From a bacterium (GTDB taxonomy: Bacteria; Atribacterota; JS1; SB-45; 34-128): a stretch of 6,303 nt of DNA. Below, in pieces: positions 5,308-6,303 of this stretch (the stretch's first letter is position 1; every line of letters starts with the position of its first letter). The stretch covers positions 1-6,303 of the forward strand of contig JAHIPN010000393.1 of assembly GCA_018894595.1 (NCBI GenBank), read 5' to 3'. The notes beneath the pieces are model-generated. The model had not been told where the DNA came from. It searched no databases and was given only the letters and a program-made list of their open reading frames with translations. The position numbers and the translations under genes were made by a program.

Positions 5308-5943
5308 ATGAAAAACAGAAGCATAATATATATTGATGGATTTAACCTATATTATGGTGCAGTTAAAAACACACCTTGGAAATGGTTAGACATGGAGAAA
5401 TATTTTTCATTTCTTCTTCCACATGATGATATACAAGAAATAAAATATTTTACTGCAAAAATACTTGGTTCGCATAAAGCAAATCAAGAAGCATATGTGA
5501 AAGCATTATCAACACTTAATAAAGTTCAAATTGTATACGGCTTGTTTAAATATAAAAAAATAAAATGCTTAGTAAAAAATTGTAACCATCAAGGTTCAAG
5601 ATTATTTAATGTTCCAGAGGAGAAAAGAACCGATGTGAATATCGCGATTCATATGATTAAAGATGCTATTGATGATAAATGTGATAGATTAATTGTTGTT
5701 AGCGGTGACTCTGATTTAGTCCCAGCAGTGAAAGCTGTAAAATTGATTGACCCAAACAAAAAAGTGATTGTTTATGTTCCCGCAAACAATAAGGTTCGTG
5801 GTGCAGCTAATGAATTAAGGAATTCTTCTGATAGACATAAAACATTACCAAATAATTTATTGTCGAAGGCTCAATTTTCAGATCAATTAACTGATTCAAC
5901 GGGTGGAATTATTCAAAAACCAGAGGCATGGTCAATGGGATGA
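5308..5943 (+). CDS. NYN-domain (LabA/DUF88-like) ribonuclease
   Basis: Predicted cytoplasmic metal-dependent RNase of the PIN-like NYN superfamily, 211 residues, apparently full length. The acidic site is intact: Asp10 with Asn13 in IYIDGFNLYYG, Asp109 in EEKRTDVNIAIHMI, and Asp134/Asp136 in VVSGDSDLVPAV. The strand KKVIVYVP (151-158) completes the fold. Cys87 and Cys92 (KCLVKNC), with nearby His94, may bind metal. The end (QFSDQLTD...GGIIQKPEAW) matches the usual C-terminal phrase of this family. The start is supported by GGGGGGA (5294-5300), 7 nt before the ATG. The gene sits directly behind a small structured RNA and its terminator, suggesting RNA-controlled expression or activity. The NYN family is known to cleave RNA; the target here is unknown. 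Confidence 0.85.
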   Translation: MKNRSIIYIDGFNLYYGAVKNTPWKWLDMEKYFSFLLPHDDIQEIKYFTAKILGSHKANQEAYVKALSTLNKVQIVYGLFKYKKIKCLVKNCNHQGSRLFNVPEEKRTDVNIAIHMIKDAIDDKCDRLIVVSGDSDLVPAVKAVKLIDPNKKVIVYVPANNKVRGAANELRNSSDRHKTLPNNLLSKAQFSDQLTDSTGGIIQKPEAWSMG

Positions 5944-5999
5944 TAATAACGAAGGAGTTAAGCTTGAAATTTATTTAAATTTTTATCCCGTTTTTCTTT
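5944..5999. other. Gap after the NYN gene
   Basis: A pyrimidine-rich stretch with no gene. A GAAGGAG site (5951-5957) is followed by a TTG that opens only four codons (stop TAA 5976-5978), so no product is supported. There is no clear terminator immediately after the NYN stop. Confidence 0.4.
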
Positions 6000-6117
6000 T
6001 GAGGACCCACTCTTTTTCTCTCTATCTCTCTCTTTCATTAATTATAACCACGATAATGTTTTCTAATATTTCACATTTAGTTTAGATTTAATTTAATTTA
6101 TCGTGATTTAGTCCTCA
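6000..6117. repeat. Nested inverted repeats in the 3' region
   Basis: TGAGGAC (6000-6006) is the exact complement of GTCCTCA (6111-6117), and inside it CACGATAA (6049-6056) is the exact complement of TTATCGTG (6098-6105). The two pairs nest correctly for a long stem-loop structure. The left interior is a CT-rich tract (6011-6035) that could instead pair with AGAGAGATA at 6127-6135. Confidence 0.5.
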
Positions 6118-6123
6118 CCCCGC

Positions 6124-6182
6124 AAAAGAGAGATAAAAAATAAACGAAAGAAATAATAGCAGGAATTTTTTATCTCCCTTTT
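6124..6182. repeat. 18-bp inverted repeat (long hairpin)
   Basis: The 18-nt arm 6124-6141 (AAAAGAGAGATAAAAAAT) is complementary to 6165-6182 at 17 of 18 positions, with a 23-nt loop. In either direction the stem has no T-run immediately outside it, so it is not a standard terminator, although it could act as a transcript end or stability element. Confidence 0.7.
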
Positions 6183-6214
6183 CGGTGGCTATATCCTTTA
6201 GATTCCCTATGGTT

Positions 6215-6292
6215 AGCGATAAGTAAAAACATCCATAAATAAAATGTTAAAAGAAAAGAAACATTTTATTTATGTAGTTTTCACCTATCGCT
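6215..6292. repeat. 78-nt imperfect palindrome
   Basis: AGCGATA (6215-6221) pairs with TATCGCT (6286-6292), GTAAAAAC (6223-6230) pairs with GTTTTCAC (6277-6284) with one mismatch, and ATAAATAAAATGTT (6235-6248) pairs perfectly with 6260-6273. The loop is 11 purines (6249-6259). About 29 pairs form along two arms of roughly 34-40 nt. It lacks the conserved ends of integron attC sites. It may be a MITE-like hairpin element or a structured RNA. Confidence 0.75.
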
Positions 6293-6303
6293 CAGGAGAA
6301 GAG

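Noticed and set aside
5142..5324. 60-codon reverse-strand ORF
   Set aside because: Covers the promoter, the two hairpins and the NYN start on the other strand; no supporting start signal.
5903..6085. 60-codon forward ORF overlapping the NYN 3' end
   Set aside because: Starts inside the NYN gene in another frame and then reads through CT-rich repetitive DNA; no family signal.
6212..6292. Integron attC site
   Set aside because: The palindrome has the right length but lacks the RYYYAAC/GTTRRRY end pair.

Overview
The window is AT-rich bacterial DNA with Shine-Dalgarno sites of the AAGGGG(G) type. It encodes one secreted protease, two lipoproteins with clear lipobox motifs, two cytoplasmic enzyme-like proteins and several small ORFs. 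The wording of the lipoproteins (a Lys-rich N-terminus, an SGC-SGGG lipobox region, PKD and MmpS-like modules) and the repeated leaders resemble uncultivated anaerobes such as Atribacterota. That assignment is from memory and weak. No rRNA, tRNA, CRISPR array or complete transposase is visible.

Left half (1-3760): three export-directed genes are each preceded by a copy of the same leader. They are a trypsin-like serine protease fused to about seven TPRs (272-1762), a small NTF2-like lipoprotein (1973-2413), and a PKD plus MmpS-like lipoprotein broken by a one-base frameshift (2957-3594). The leader occurs four times, starting near 102, 1836, 2761 and 3628. In every copy it holds an uninterrupted reading frame for a conserved EEKRREIIKEWI-type helix, and copies 1-3 end in a Shine-Dalgarno site. 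Between the second and third lipoprotein genes lie a remnant of a winged-helix protein and a 23-bp direct repeat. Copy 4 has lost, or never had, a downstream lipoprotein gene.

Right half (3760-6303): the content changes to cytoplasmic genes. An SDH/ClpP-fold serine protease (3963-4934) has a structured leader and is translationally coupled through an ATGA overlap to a 60-residue basic protein (4931-5113). Next comes a near-consensus promoter, a roughly 65-nt two-hairpin RNA ending in a strong intrinsic terminator, and 15 nt later a NYN-domain ribonuclease gene (5308-5943). This order (promoter, short structured RNA, terminator, RNase gene) is the layout of type III toxin-antitoxin loci and of other RNA/nuclease pairs. 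It is the best candidate here for an undescribed system. The last 360 nt contain no gene but carry a series of long inverted repeats, including two hairpins with arms of 18 nt and about 34 nt.

How the parts may work together (inference): the left half looks like a family of envelope proteins that share a duplicated expression and export cassette. The right half looks like an inserted accessory or defence-type island made of a protease plus small-protein operon, an RNA-controlled NYN nuclease, and palindromic DNA at its right side.
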